DNA of 10,989 bases from Rhizobium sp. Q54 (GCA_945903655.1 CAMDOY010000095.1:1-10989); one strand, 5' to 3'. Positions 1-6,288 are shown, counted from the stretch's first letter. A program made the numbers and translations. The notes: generated by a model not told the origin, from the letters alone.

Positions 1-410
1 CGGACACCTCGGCCAACAACTATGTGAAGGCCGGGCAGAACCGGGCGCTCGCCACCATGCGCCGCACCAAATCCCGCTTCTTCCCGGACCTGCCGACCAT
101 TTTCGAGGCGGTGCAGGTTTCGCCCGAGGGCGCCGCGCTGTTCGATTTCCACTCCACCGCCGAAAACCTCGGCCGCATCCTCGTGGCCCCCCCGGGCATG
201 GCGCCCGACCGCCTCGCCCACCTGCAAAAGGCCATAGAGACCGCCATGCATGACCCCGTTCTGGTGGCCGAGGGCGAACGCAGCCAGCGCTATGTGGATT
301 TCATCGACGCGGAAAAGACCCGCAAGGCGACGGTGAGCGTGGTCTCCGATATCCCGCCGGAGCTGAAGAAGAAGATGATCGCGATCATCGCCAGCGCGGA
401 GAAGAAGTGA
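1..410 (+). CDS. C-terminal part of a TctC/Bug-type tripartite tricarboxylate transporter substrate-binding protein
   Basis: The reading frame is open from the left edge (first full codon at base 3) to a TGA at 408-410, so only the last ~136 residues are present. The visible part carries the pattern of the C-terminal lobe of periplasmic TctC/Bug proteins: a FPDLPTIFEA stretch (family form roughly 'PDVPTxxE'), then ILVAPPGMAPDRL followed by an amphipathic helix ending in a 'DP' turn. Family knowledge: these proteins bind small carboxylates in the periplasm and hand them to a TctA/TctB membrane pair. No TctA/TctB is visible, so transporter, ligand and true start lie to the left or cannot be judged. 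No T-tract terminator follows; only a weak GGGGT/ACCCC pairing occurs at 411-432. The next gene, ffh, has its own promoter, so this gene is probably transcribed separately. Confidence 0.68.
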   Translation, partial: DTSANNYVKAGQNRALATMRRTKSRFFPDLPTIFEAVQVSPEGAALFDFHSTAENLGRILVAPPGMAPDRLAHLQKAIETAMHDPVLVAEGERSQRYVDFIDAEKTRKATVSVVSDIPPELKKKMIAIIASAEKK

Positions 411-437
411 GGGGTGAGTTGCTTACAACCCCATTCC

Positions 438-466
438 TTGACTCCCCCGCCCCCTGCGCCTAAAAG
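438..466 (+). promoter_or_regulatory. Probable sigma-70 promoter of the ffh-rpsP-rimM-trmD operon
   Basis: TTGACT (438-443) and TAAAAG (461-466) are separated by exactly 17 bp. The -35 matches the consensus in five of six positions and the -10 in four of six. Transcription would begin near 473 and give a leader of about 146 nt before the ffh start at 619. A GACTC (GANTC, CcrM-type methylation site) at 440-444 overlaps the -35 box. Confidence 0.6.
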
Positions 467-472
467 CCCCAT

Positions 473-618
473 ATTCTCGTCAGAGATCCTGAAACCCTGA
501 CGCCCACCCGCCCATGAGGCAGGGGGTCAACGCCCGGCAGCGCGATGCGCCCCCGGGCGCGTTTGGCTTTGGGGCTTTGGCGAGCCGCCCCCCTCCGGGG
601 GACATGCGAGGAGCGACC
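473..618 (+). promoter_or_regulatory. GC-rich structured leader of ffh
   Basis: This stretch between the predicted start of transcription and ffh has no convincing gene. It can form several hairpins: GCGCC/GGCGC (547-551 with 556-560, loop CCCG) and CCCCC/GGGGG (589-593 with 597-601, loop TCC). The second ends 6 nt before the ribosome-binding site GAGGAG (608-613). Such a position could expose or hide the start of ffh. I recall an 'ffh' structured RNA motif reported upstream of ffh in marine alphaproteobacteria, but I cannot test whether this leader matches it. The function is inferred; the pairings are seen. Confidence 0.4.
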
Positions 619-2193
619 ATGTTCGAGGGCCTGTCCGAAAAGCTCTCCGGCATCTTTGACCAGCTGACGCGTCGGGGCGCGTTGAGCGAGGCGGATGTCG
701 ACACAGCCATGCGTGAAGTGCGCCGCGCCCTGCTCGAGGCGGATGTGGCGCTCGATGTCGTGCGCCCCTTCATCGACAAGGTGAAGGAGCGGGCGGTCGG
801 CGCCAATGTGGTGAAGTCGATCTCGCCGGGCCAGATGGTCATCAAGATCGTCAACGACGTGCTCATCGAGACCCTGGGCTCGGACGCCGACCCCATCAAT
901 CTCGACGCCGCCGCCCCCGTGGGCATCATGATGGTCGGCCTGCAGGGCGCGGGCAAGACCACCACCGCCGCCAAGATCGCCAAGCGCCTGCGCGACCGCT
1001 ACAAGCGCAAGGTGCTGATGGCATCGCTCGACGTGAAGCGTCCGGCGGCCCAGGAGCAGCTCGCGGTGCTCGGTCGCCAGACCGGCATCGAGACCCTGCC
1101 CATCATCCCCGGCCAGAGCCCGGTCGAAATCGCCCGCCGCGCCGAGGAAGTCGCGCGTCTGCAGGGCTTCGACGTGGTCATCCTCGACACGGCCGGCCGC
1201 ACCCATATCGATGAGCCCCTCATGGAGGAGATGGCGCAGATCAAGGCGGCGTCGAAGCCGCATGAAATCCTGCTCGTCGCCGACAGCCTCACCGGTCAGG
1301 ACGCGGTGAACCTCGCGCGCAATTTCGACAGCCGCGTGGGCATCACCGGCATCGTGCTCACCCGCACCGATGGCGATGGTCGCGGCGGCGCGGCCCTCTC
1401 CATGCGGGCCGTCACCGGCAAGCCGATCAAGCTCATCGGCACCGGCGAGAAGGTGGACGATCTCGACGATTTCCACCCCTCGCGCATCGCCAACCGCATT
1501 CTGGGCATGGGCGACATCGTCTCGCTGGTCGAGAAGGCGGCGCAGAGCATCGACGCCGAAAAGGCCCAGCGCATCGCCGACAAGATGCGCAAGGGCAAGT
1601 TCGATCTGGAGGATCTGGCTGACCAGCTCGCCCAGGTCGAGAAGATCGGCGGCCTCGGCGGCATCATGGGCATGTTGCCGGGCATGGCCAAGATGAAGAG
1701 CCAGCTTGCGAACGCCAATATCGACGAGCGCATGATCAAGCGCCAGCGCGCCATCATCCTGTCCATGACCCCGCAGGAGCGGCGCAATCCCGATATTCTG
1801 AAGGCCTCGCGCAAGCGGCGCATCGCGGCGGGCGCGGGCGCCAAGGTGGAGGAGATCAACCGCCTCCTCAAGCAGCATCGCCAGATGGCCGACATGATGA
1901 AGGCCATGGGCGGCGCCAAGCGCGGCGCCATGGGCCGCATGGCCGATATGTTCGGCATGGGCGGCGGTGGTGGATTGCCCGGCGGCATGCCCAGCGCAGA
2001 GCAGATCGCGGAAATGCAGAAGCAGATGGGCGGCGGCGCCGCGCCCAAGCTGCCGGATGCGCCGCCTCCCGGCGCCTTCAGCGCGCCTCCGAAATTGCCG
2101 GGCCTGCCTTCCGGCCTTCCGGGTCTGGGCGGCCCCAAGCTGCCGGGCCTCGGCGGCTTGTCCAGTTTCAATCCATTTGGAAAGAAGAAGTAA
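619..2193 (+). CDS. ffh: Signal recognition particle protein Ffh (SRP54 GTPase)
   Basis: A 524-residue protein that binds signal sequences of nascent membrane proteins together with SRP RNA and delivers ribosomes to FtsY at the membrane. The N domain opens with the typical MFEGLSEKLS. The G domain has the P-loop GLQGAGKT (residues 107-114), DVKRPAAQEQ, DTAGR (190-194), the TRTD guanine-recognition motif (248-251) followed by GDGRGGA, and a GTGEKVDDL closing loop. The M domain follows from about residue 300, with Met-rich helices and the RNA-binding RKRRIA helix near 398-403. The tail is Gly/Met/Pro-rich and ends FGKKK. ATG 619 was chosen because it gives the family N-terminus and has GAGGAG (608-613) 5 nt upstream; in-frame ATGs at 514 and 604 lack this. 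Oddity: the usual GSG after the RNA-binding helix reads GAG (Ala406). The next start is 4 nt past the stop, so translational coupling is likely. Confidence 0.97.
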   Translation: MFEGLSEKLSGIFDQLTRRGALSEADVDTAMREVRRALLEADVALDVVRPFIDKVKERAVGANVVKSISPGQMVIKIVNDVLIETLGSDADPINLDAAAPVGIMMVGLQGAGKTTTAAKIAKRLRDRYKRKVLMASLDVKRPAAQEQLAVLGRQTGIETLPIIPGQSPVEIARRAEEVARLQGFDVVILDTAGRTHIDEPLMEEMAQIKAASKPHEILLVADSLTGQDAVNLARNFDSRVGITGIVLTRTDGDGRGGAALSMRAVTGKPIKLIGTGEKVDDLDDFHPSRIANRILGMGDIVSLVEKAAQSIDAEKAQRIADKMRKGKFDLEDLADQLAQVEKIGGLGGIMGMLPGMAKMKSQLANANIDERMIKRQRAIILSMTPQERRNPDILKASRKRRIAAGAGAKVEEINRLLKQHRQMADMMKAMGGAKRGAMGRMADMFGMGGGGGLPGGMPSAEQIAEMQKQMGGGAAPKLPDAPPPGAFSAPPKLPGLPSGLPGLGGPKLPGLGGLSSFNPFGKKK

Positions 2194-2197
2194 TCCG

Positions 2198-2449
2198 ATG
2201 GAAATGAAAGTGCATATGTTCGACGTGTTCAAGAGCATCAAGGAGCAGCTCGACGCGGCGAACATCTACTACGACACGAAATCGTATCGCGACGATGCGT
2301 TTTCGTTTCTCGTGCATGTGCTCGGTGAATACTGGGAGATCGACGTGCGCGAGGACGGCTCGGTGGATGTCGAGGTCTTCCGTTCGGAAGGCATTCAGGA
2401 CGACGCCTGGGCCGCGATCGAGCAACTGGTCGAAGACCACAAATCCTGA
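2198..2449 (+). CDS. Small acidic protein of unknown function between ffh and rpsP
   Basis: An 83-residue protein I do not recognise. It starts 4 nt after the ffh stop, with the purine-rich GAAGAAG at the end of ffh acting as a possible ribosome-binding site; ATGs at 2204 and 2216 are alternatives. It is acidic, with an N-terminal amphipathic helix (FKSIKEQL), an alternating hydrophobic/charged segment that looks like beta strands (SFLVHVLGEYWEIDV, then a D-G turn and SVDVEVF), and a C-terminal helix (AWAAIEQLVEDH). This alpha-beta-beta-alpha layout is reminiscent of small immunity or adaptor proteins, but that is only a resemblance of pattern. It has no signal peptide or membrane segment, so it should be cytoplasmic. 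By hand count its GC is about 55%, clearly below the neighbouring ribosomal genes. It probably shares their transcript, but nothing in the sequence ties it to SRP or ribosome function. Confidence 0.7.
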   Translation: MEMKVHMFDVFKSIKEQLDAANIYYDTKSYRDDAFSFLVHVLGEYWEIDVREDGSVDVEVFRSEGIQDDAWAAIEQLVEDHKS

Positions 2450-2478
2450 ATCTATCCCCTCCAACAAAGGAAAATGCA

Positions 2479-2853
2479 ATGTCCCTGAAAATCCGTCTGT
2501 CGCGCGGCGGCGCCAAGAAGCGTCCCTTCTACCGCATCGTCGTCGCCGACGCCCGCATGCCCCGTGATGGCCGCTTCGTCGAGCGTCTGGGCACCTTCGA
2601 TCCCCTGAAGGCCAAGGACGCCGCCGACCGCATCGTGATCGACGCCGAGAAGGCCAAGGCCTGGATCGCCAAGGGCGCACAGCCGACCGACCGCGTCGCC
2701 CGCCTGCTCGAGACCGTGGGCGTTGGCCAGCGCGCCGCCCACAGCAACCCCGAGAAGGCCAAGCCGAAGAAGAAGGCGCAAGAGCGCGCCGCAGCCGCCG
2801 CTGCTGCTGAAGCCGCCGCAGCCGCAGCTGCCGCCGCCCCCTCCGCCGAGTAA
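2479..2853 (+). CDS. rpsP: 30S ribosomal protein S16
   Basis: A 124-residue protein of the small ribosomal subunit that binds 16S rRNA in the 5' domain and helps assembly. The first ~80 residues are the S16 core: MSLKIRLSRGGAKKRPFYRI, then ADARMPRDGRFVERLGTFDP, and a helix ending AQPTDRVARLLE. Beyond the length of short S16 proteins (about 82 in E. coli) comes a Lys-rich linker and a tail made almost wholly of alanine, as is common in alphaproteobacteria. The start is fixed by AAAGGA (2466-2471), 7 nt before ATG. It lies 29 nt after the unknown small gene and is followed by a strong hairpin before rimM, so its output may be set apart from the downstream modification genes. Confidence 0.97.
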   Translation: MSLKIRLSRGGAKKRPFYRIVVADARMPRDGRFVERLGTFDPLKAKDAADRIVIDAEKAKAWIAKGAQPTDRVARLLETVGVGQRAAHSNPEKAKPKKKAQERAAAAAAAEAAAAAAAAAPSAE

Positions 2854-2860
2854 GACCGAA

Positions 2861-2892
2861 GGGCCAGCCTCTCCTTAGGGGGAGGCTGGCCC
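2861..2892 (+). promoter_or_regulatory. 14-bp stem-loop between rpsP and rimM
   Basis: GGGCCAGCCTCTCC (2861-2874) pairs with GGGGAGGCTGGCCC (2879-2892) over 14 base pairs, with one G-U pair and a UUAG loop. There is no run of T after it (GTCCCGG follows), so it does not look like a plain rho-independent terminator. In this place it could protect the rpsP end of the message, be cut by an RNase, or reduce transcription into rimM-trmD. Structure seen, role inferred. Confidence 0.8.
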
Positions 2893-2923
2893 GTCCCGGT
2901 TCTCGCAACCCCAAGATATCCCC

Positions 2924-3496
2924 ATGCCCGAGAAACCCACCCCCGTGGCGCCGGTCCCCGCGCGAGACCTCGTGCTTGTGGGGCGCTTCGGCGCGGCCCA
3001 TGGGGTGCGCGGCGAGGTTCGGCTTAAGAGCTTCACCGGGGATCCCGCCGCCATCGGCGATTACAGTCCCCTTTTCAGCGCCGACGGCGCCCGCAGCTAC
3101 GCCCTGCGCAGCCTGCGCCATATCCGCGACGACATGTTCGTGGCCCGCGTCGAGGGGGTCAACGACCGCTCTGCGGCTGAGGCCCTCGTCAATCTGGATC
3201 TGCATGTACGAAAGGCCGACCTGCCGCCTGCGGACGAGGAAGAATATTACCACTCCGACCTCATCGGCCTTGCCGCCCATCTGGAAAATGGCGAGCTGAT
3301 CGGCGAGGTCGTGAATGTCTTGAATTTCGGCGCCGGCGACATTCTGGAAGTGCGCCCCGCCAGCGGCGGCGACACCCTGCTCTATCCCTTCACCAAGGCC
3401 GTTGCGCCGGAGGTGGATCTTGGCGCGCGCCGCGTGACCATCGCGCCCCCGCAGGAGAGCGAAGCGCGGGAAGATGAGGGGGAGGGGGAGGCCTGA
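2924..3496 (+). CDS. rimM: Ribosome maturation factor RimM
   Basis: A 190-residue assembly factor that binds S19 in the head of the 30S subunit and speeds late 16S rRNA processing. The N-terminal RimM domain shows VGRFGAAHGVRGEVRLKSFT near residues 18-37 and ends in a VEGVNDRSAAEAL segment. The C-terminal PRC-barrel starts at EEYYHSDLIGL (about 106-116) and includes GEVVNVLNFGAGDILEV and LLYPFTKAV. The last ~15 residues are very acidic (EAREDEGEGEA). The start at ATG 2924 has no strong Shine-Dalgarno, which may keep its level below that of S16. The stop lies 26 nt before trmD. Length and domains fit the family. Confidence 0.96.
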   Translation: MPEKPTPVAPVPARDLVLVGRFGAAHGVRGEVRLKSFTGDPAAIGDYSPLFSADGARSYALRSLRHIRDDMFVARVEGVNDRSAAEALVNLDLHVRKADLPPADEEEYYHSDLIGLAAHLENGELIGEVVNVLNFGAGDILEVRPASGGDTLLYPFTKAVAPEVDLGARRVTIAPPQESEAREDEGEGEA

Positions 3497-3522
3497 GGCC
3501 TTCGCCCGTGCTACAAGCCCCC

Positions 3523-4206
3523 ATGTTCCGCGCCGCCATCTTCACCCTCTATCCCGATTTCTTCCCCGGCCCCCTCGGCCAGTCGCTGTCCGGCGACGCT
3601 TTGGCGCGCGGGCTCTGGGCGCTGGAGACGCGGCAGATCCGCGAGCACGGCCTGGGCCGCCACAAGTCCGTGGACGATTCCCCCGCAGGGGGCGGTCCCG
3701 GCATGGTCATCCGCGCCGATGTGCTGGCCGCCAGCCTTGACGCGGGCCTCGCCCCTGACGATCCGCGCCCGCGCCTGCTCATGTCCCCGCGCGGACGCCC
3801 GCTCACGCAGAGCCGCGTGCGCGAACTGGCGCAGGGGCCGGGCGTGGCCATCGTCTGCGGGCGCTTCGAGGGGGTGGACGAGCGGGTGATCGAGGCGCGC
3901 GGGTTGGAGGAGGTCTCCATCGGCGATTACGTGCTCTCGGGGGGCGAGTTGGCGGCCATGGTGCTGCTCGACGCCTGCGTGCGGCTGATCCCCGGCGTCA
4001 TGGGCAAGCTGGAGTCGGGGTCCGAGGAGAGCTTCGAGGCGGGCCTGCTGGAATATCCCCATTACACCCGCCCCAGGGATTTCGAGGGGCGGCCCATTCC
4101 CGAGGTGCTGCTGTCGGGCGATCACGCGAAGATCGCGGCCTGGCGGCGCGCGCAGGCGCTGGAGATCACGCGGGCGCGGCGGCCCGATCTCCCGAAGCCC
4201 AAGTGA
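3523..4206 (+). CDS. trmD: tRNA (guanine37-N1)-methyltransferase TrmD
   Basis: A 227-residue SPOUT-class enzyme that uses S-adenosylmethionine to form m1G37 in tRNAs reading CNN and some other codons, preventing +1 frameshifts. Seen motifs: GGGPGMVI (57-64), LMSPRGRPLTQ (86-96), the trefoil-knot AdoMet loops CGRFEGVDER (112-121) and IGDYVLSGGELAAM (133-146), PGVMGK, and HYTRP (180-184). ATG 3523 gives the family start (MFRAAIFTLYPDFF); an in-frame GTG at 3508 would add five residues without family support. Numbering runs parallel to E. coli TrmD: Arg154 is kept, while the place of catalytic Asp169 is Glu (SEESFEAG). The protein ends about 28 residues before the E. coli one. It is the last gene of the run and faces a - strand gene only 3 bp away. 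Confidence 0.97.
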   Translation: MFRAAIFTLYPDFFPGPLGQSLSGDALARGLWALETRQIREHGLGRHKSVDDSPAGGGPGMVIRADVLAASLDAGLAPDDPRPRLLMSPRGRPLTQSRVRELAQGPGVAIVCGRFEGVDERVIEARGLEEVSIGDYVLSGGELAAMVLLDACVRLIPGVMGKLESGSEESFEAGLLEYPHYTRPRDFEGRPIPEVLLSGDHAKIAAWRRAQALEITRARRPDLPKPK

Positions 4207-4209
4207 GCC

Positions 4210-5007
4210 TCAACGGATCAGGAAGTGGTCCATCAAGGGCAGGCTGATCACCGCCGAGATCAGGATCAGCACATAGGCCGAGATGCGGAAGACCCTTTCG
4301 CTGGACTTGCCAAAGAGCTTCGCCCCGCCCCAGAGCCCCAGCGCATAGCCCGGCCAGATGACCACGGCGTAGATGACGACCTGCCAGGTGAAGAGCCCCT
4401 TCCACCACATCAGAATATCCGTCGCCGTGGAACTGAGGGCGTAATAGGCCATGATATTGGTGCGGATGATGGCCGCATTGTCCTTCTGGCCGAGCCAGTA
4501 GGCGATGACGGGCGGGCCTGACATGCCGGTAGACGAGCCCATCAGCCCCGCCACGGTGCCCACGCCGAAGGAGGCGGGCTGGGTCGGGCGGCCCTTGTAC
4601 CGCCAGCCCGAGACCAGCAGGATCAGCATGAGGAAGACCGTGCCCGCCATGGCCCAGCGCACTGCCTCCGCAGGCATGTTGGTGAGCACCCAGGCGCCCA
4701 CGGGCAGCATGAGGATATGGCCCGCCAGCATGGGCCAGACCTGCGACCATCGGCATTGGGGCAGGGCCTTGTAGCCATAGGGCGTGGCTGAGCCGAGATC
4801 GAAGAGATAGAACATGGGCACCGCTACGGTCGGCCCCATGGCCATGGCCGCCAGCGGCACGACGATCAGGGCGCCGCCGAAGCCCGAATAGCCCCGCACC
4901 ACCCCGCCCACCACGGACACCGCGAAGACGAACCACAGGCGCGGCTCCTGCATGGCGGACCAGAGTCCGGCGATGAACTCGGCGAGCAGGGGGGGAAGAT
5001 CGGGCAA
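4210..5007 (-). CDS. TSUP-family (TauE/SafE) membrane permease
   Basis: A 265-residue inner-membrane protein of the TSUP (DUF81, TauE/SafE) family, whose members move sulfite, sulfoacetate or other organosulfur and organic anions. It has the family's two half-repeats, each with a Gly-rich entry motif: GYSGFGGALIVVP (39-51) and GLMGSSTGMSGPPVIAYW (154-171). Around seven or eight hydrophobic segments are spread over the chain. The likely start is TTG at 5007, because GGAG lies 6 nt upstream of it (5014-5017 on the - strand); ATG at 4953 lacks such a site and would cut 18 residues. Its stop is 3 bp from that of trmD (tail to tail), and its start is 61 bp from divergent ruvC. No sulfur-metabolism gene is near, so the substrate cannot be told. 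Confidence 0.9.
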   Translation of the reverse strand: MPDLPPLLAEFIAGLWSAMQEPRLWFVFAVSVVGGVVRGYSGFGGALIVVPLAAMAMGPTVAVPMFYLFDLGSATPYGYKALPQCRWSQVWPMLAGHILMLPVGAWVLTNMPAEAVRWAMAGTVFLMLILLVSGWRYKGRPTQPASFGVGTVAGLMGSSTGMSGPPVIAYWLGQKDNAAIIRTNIMAYYALSSTATDILMWWKGLFTWQVVIYAVVIWPGYALGLWGGAKLFGKSSERVFRISAYVLILISAVISLPLMDHFLIR

Positions 5008-5068
5008 AAGCGACTCCGGGCTTTGGCAGGGCTAGGGACGGGACCGCTGGACTGTTACAGCTTGGCCC

Positions 5069-5581
5069 ATGGCAATGGCTACGATTCGCATCATCGGCAT
5101 AGATCCTGGTCTGCGCAACCTCGGATGGGGGGTGGTGGAGAGCGAGGGCTCGCGCCTGTCCTTCGTGGCCTGCGGCTCGATCCACTCGGACGCCAAGCTG
5201 TCGCTCGCCGACCGCCTGCGCCAGCTGTACGAGGGCCTGACCGCCATCATCCACCTGCACATGCCCCAGGAGGCGGCGGTGGAGGAGACCTTCGTCAACC
5301 GCGACCCGCAATCGGCCCTGAAACTGGGGCAGGCGCGGGGGATCGCGCTGGTGGTGCCGAGCATCGCGGGCCTGCCGGTGGCCGAATATGCCGCCAATCT
5401 CGTCAAGAAGACCGTGGTGGGCGCGGGCCATGCGGACAAGGCGCAGATCGCCATGATGGTGAAGGTGCTGCTGCCCAAAAGCGACGCCAAGAGCCCCGAT
5501 GCGGCGGACGCCCTGGCGGTGGCCATCACCCACGCCCAGCACCGGGGCGCGCGGGAACTGGCGGCGCGGGTCGCCAGATAG
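5069..5581 (+). CDS. ruvC: Crossover junction endodeoxyribonuclease RuvC
   Basis: A 170-residue Holliday-junction resolvase with an RNase H-like fold; it works as a dimer on junctions moved by RuvAB. The four acidic catalytic residues are present: Asp12 in GIDPG, Glu72 in VEETF, and Asp144 and Asp147 in SPDAADALA. The basic DNA-contact segment AEYAANLVKKTVVG and the GHADKAQ motif are intact, and the length matches the family. ATG 5069 and ATG 5075 are both possible starts; neither has a good ribosome-binding site. In many alphaproteobacteria ruvC is followed by ruvA and ruvB; here the next gene is rplS, so RuvAB must be encoded elsewhere. Confidence 0.96.
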   Translation: MAMATIRIIGIDPGLRNLGWGVVESEGSRLSFVACGSIHSDAKLSLADRLRQLYEGLTAIIHLHMPQEAAVEETFVNRDPQSALKLGQARGIALVVPSIAGLPVAEYAANLVKKTVVGAGHADKAQIAMMVKVLLPKSDAKSPDAADALAVAITHAQHRGARELAARVAR

Positions 5582-5594
5582 GTCGCTTTTGCAG

Positions 5595-5732
5595 GAAAAC
5601 GCTACTTTTATTTGACGCGTTTTCTTCACGCGAACCGGTGGCCACTTCGCTTGAAAACGCTTTTGGGGTTGGACAAGCTGGACGCGCTGGGGTATAGGCC
5701 TCTTTCAACTTAAAACAGCGTTGCCAAAACGC
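5595..5732. repeat. Cluster of GAAAACGC repeats between ruvC and rplS
   Basis: The octamer GAAAACGC occurs at 5595-5602 and 5653-5660 and inverted (GCGTTTTC) at 5617-5624. A near copy CAAAACGC is at 5725-5732. The related CGCTTTTG occurs at 5584-5591 and 5658-5665. The first and inverted copies form an 8-bp stem with a 14-nt loop just after ruvC and might end its transcript. The rest sit around the rplS promoter and leader. No coding function is seen in this 186-bp gap. Confidence 0.65.
5669..5698 (+). promoter_or_regulatory. Candidate rplS promoter
   Basis: TTGGAC (5669-5674) and TATAGG (5693-5698) are 18 bp apart, giving a start near 5705 and a leader of about 63 nt. Because rplS is separated from trmD by genes on both strands, it needs a promoter of its own, which supports this call. 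Confidence 0.5.
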
Positions 5733-5749
5733 TCGCTCCCCGAGAGCGA
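5716..5749 (+). promoter_or_regulatory. Two adjacent small hairpins in the rplS leader
   Basis: AGCGTT (5717-5722) pairs with AACGCT (5728-5733) around GCCAA, and directly after it CGCTC (5734-5738) pairs with GAGCG (5744-5748) around CCCGA. They end 8 nt before the ribosome-binding site AGGAG (5757-5761). Ribosomal protein genes are often controlled by their own product through such leaders; that use here is inference. Confidence 0.4.
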
Positions 5750-5767
5750 AAAGCGCAGGAGTTTGTT

Positions 5768-6205
5768 ATGGATATCATCGCCCAGATCGAAGCCGAACAG
5801 ATCGTTCGTTTGGCCAAGGAAATTCCCCCCTTCTCCCCCGGCGACACGGTCATCGTGAACGTCAAGGTGAAGGAAGGCGAGCGCAGCCGCGTGCAGGCCT
5901 ATGAAGGCGTCTGCATCGCCCGCAGCGGCGCTGGCATCAACGAGAGCTTCACGGTTCGCAAGATTTCCTACGGCGAAGGCGTCGAGCGCGTGTTCCCCGT
6001 GTTCTCCCCCATGATCGACTCGATCAAGGTCGTGCGTCGCGGCAAGGTCCGTCGCGCCAAGCTCTATTACCTGCGTGATCGTCGCGGCAAGTCGGCCCGT
6101 ATCGCCGAGAAGCAGGAGACCGTGGCCGAGCGGACCGCTCGCGTCGAGGCCAAGACCGCCAAGAAGGCCAAGGAAAAGGCCGCCAAGATCGCCGCTGGCA
6201 AGTAA
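5768..6205 (+). CDS. rplS: 50S ribosomal protein L19
   Basis: A 145-residue protein of the large subunit, at the 30S-50S interface. The family core is clear: FSPGDTVIVNVKVKEGERSR, then QAYEGVCIARSGAGI, FTVRKISYGEGVERVFPVFSP and the basic end VVRRGKVRRAKLYYLRDRRG (to about residue 107). After the core (about 115 residues in E. coli) there is a Lys/Ala-rich extension of roughly 30 residues, usual in this class. ATG 5768 has AGGAG 6 nt upstream. A strong terminator follows 43 nt after the stop, so it is transcribed alone. In many proteobacteria rplS directly follows trmD; here the TSUP gene and ruvC lie between. Confidence 0.97.
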   Translation: MDIIAQIEAEQIVRLAKEIPPFSPGDTVIVNVKVKEGERSRVQAYEGVCIARSGAGINESFTVRKISYGEGVERVFPVFSPMIDSIKVVRRGKVRRAKLYYLRDRRGKSARIAEKQETVAERTARVEAKTAKKAKEKAAKIAAGK

Positions 6206-6248
6206 GCGGGTTCGCGTCTTTCGGGCGCGAGATTTTGGACTGAGTTTG

Positions 6249-6280
6249 AACCCCGTCGCGGATCTGCGGCGGGGTTTTTT
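6249..6280 (+). terminator. Rho-independent terminator of rplS
   Basis: AACCCCGTCGC (6249-6259) pairs with GCGGCGGGGTT (6266-6276), 11 bp with one G-U pair and loop GGATCT, and runs straight into a T tract (to 6280, then GTT). The convergent higA ends only 9 bp further on. Confidence 0.92.
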
Positions 6281-6288
6281 GTTGGGGG

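Noticed and set aside
411..432. Possible terminator after the solute-binding protein fragment
   Set aside because: Only GGGGT/ACCCC can pair around a 12-nt loop and no T run follows.
460..2265. 601-codon open frame on the - strand opposite ffh
   Set aside because: It is the mirror of a GC-rich coding sequence; the translation is His/Ala/Gly/Arg-rich and shows no family pattern, whereas the + strand is plainly Ffh.
2740..2853. Alanine/lysine-rich end of S16 as a sign of frameshift or repeat expansion
   Set aside because: Long Ala/Lys-rich tails on S16 are common in alphaproteobacteria and the frame is clean to the stop.
5008..5068. Shared promoter between the TSUP gene and ruvC
   Set aside because: TTGGCA at 5023-5028 has no acceptable -10 at normal spacing, and no pair was found on the other strand.
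4166..5629. 487-codon - strand open frame spanning the TSUP gene and ruvC
   Set aside because: It overlaps two well supported genes out of frame and has low-complexity Ala/Gly/His/Arg translation without recognisable domains.
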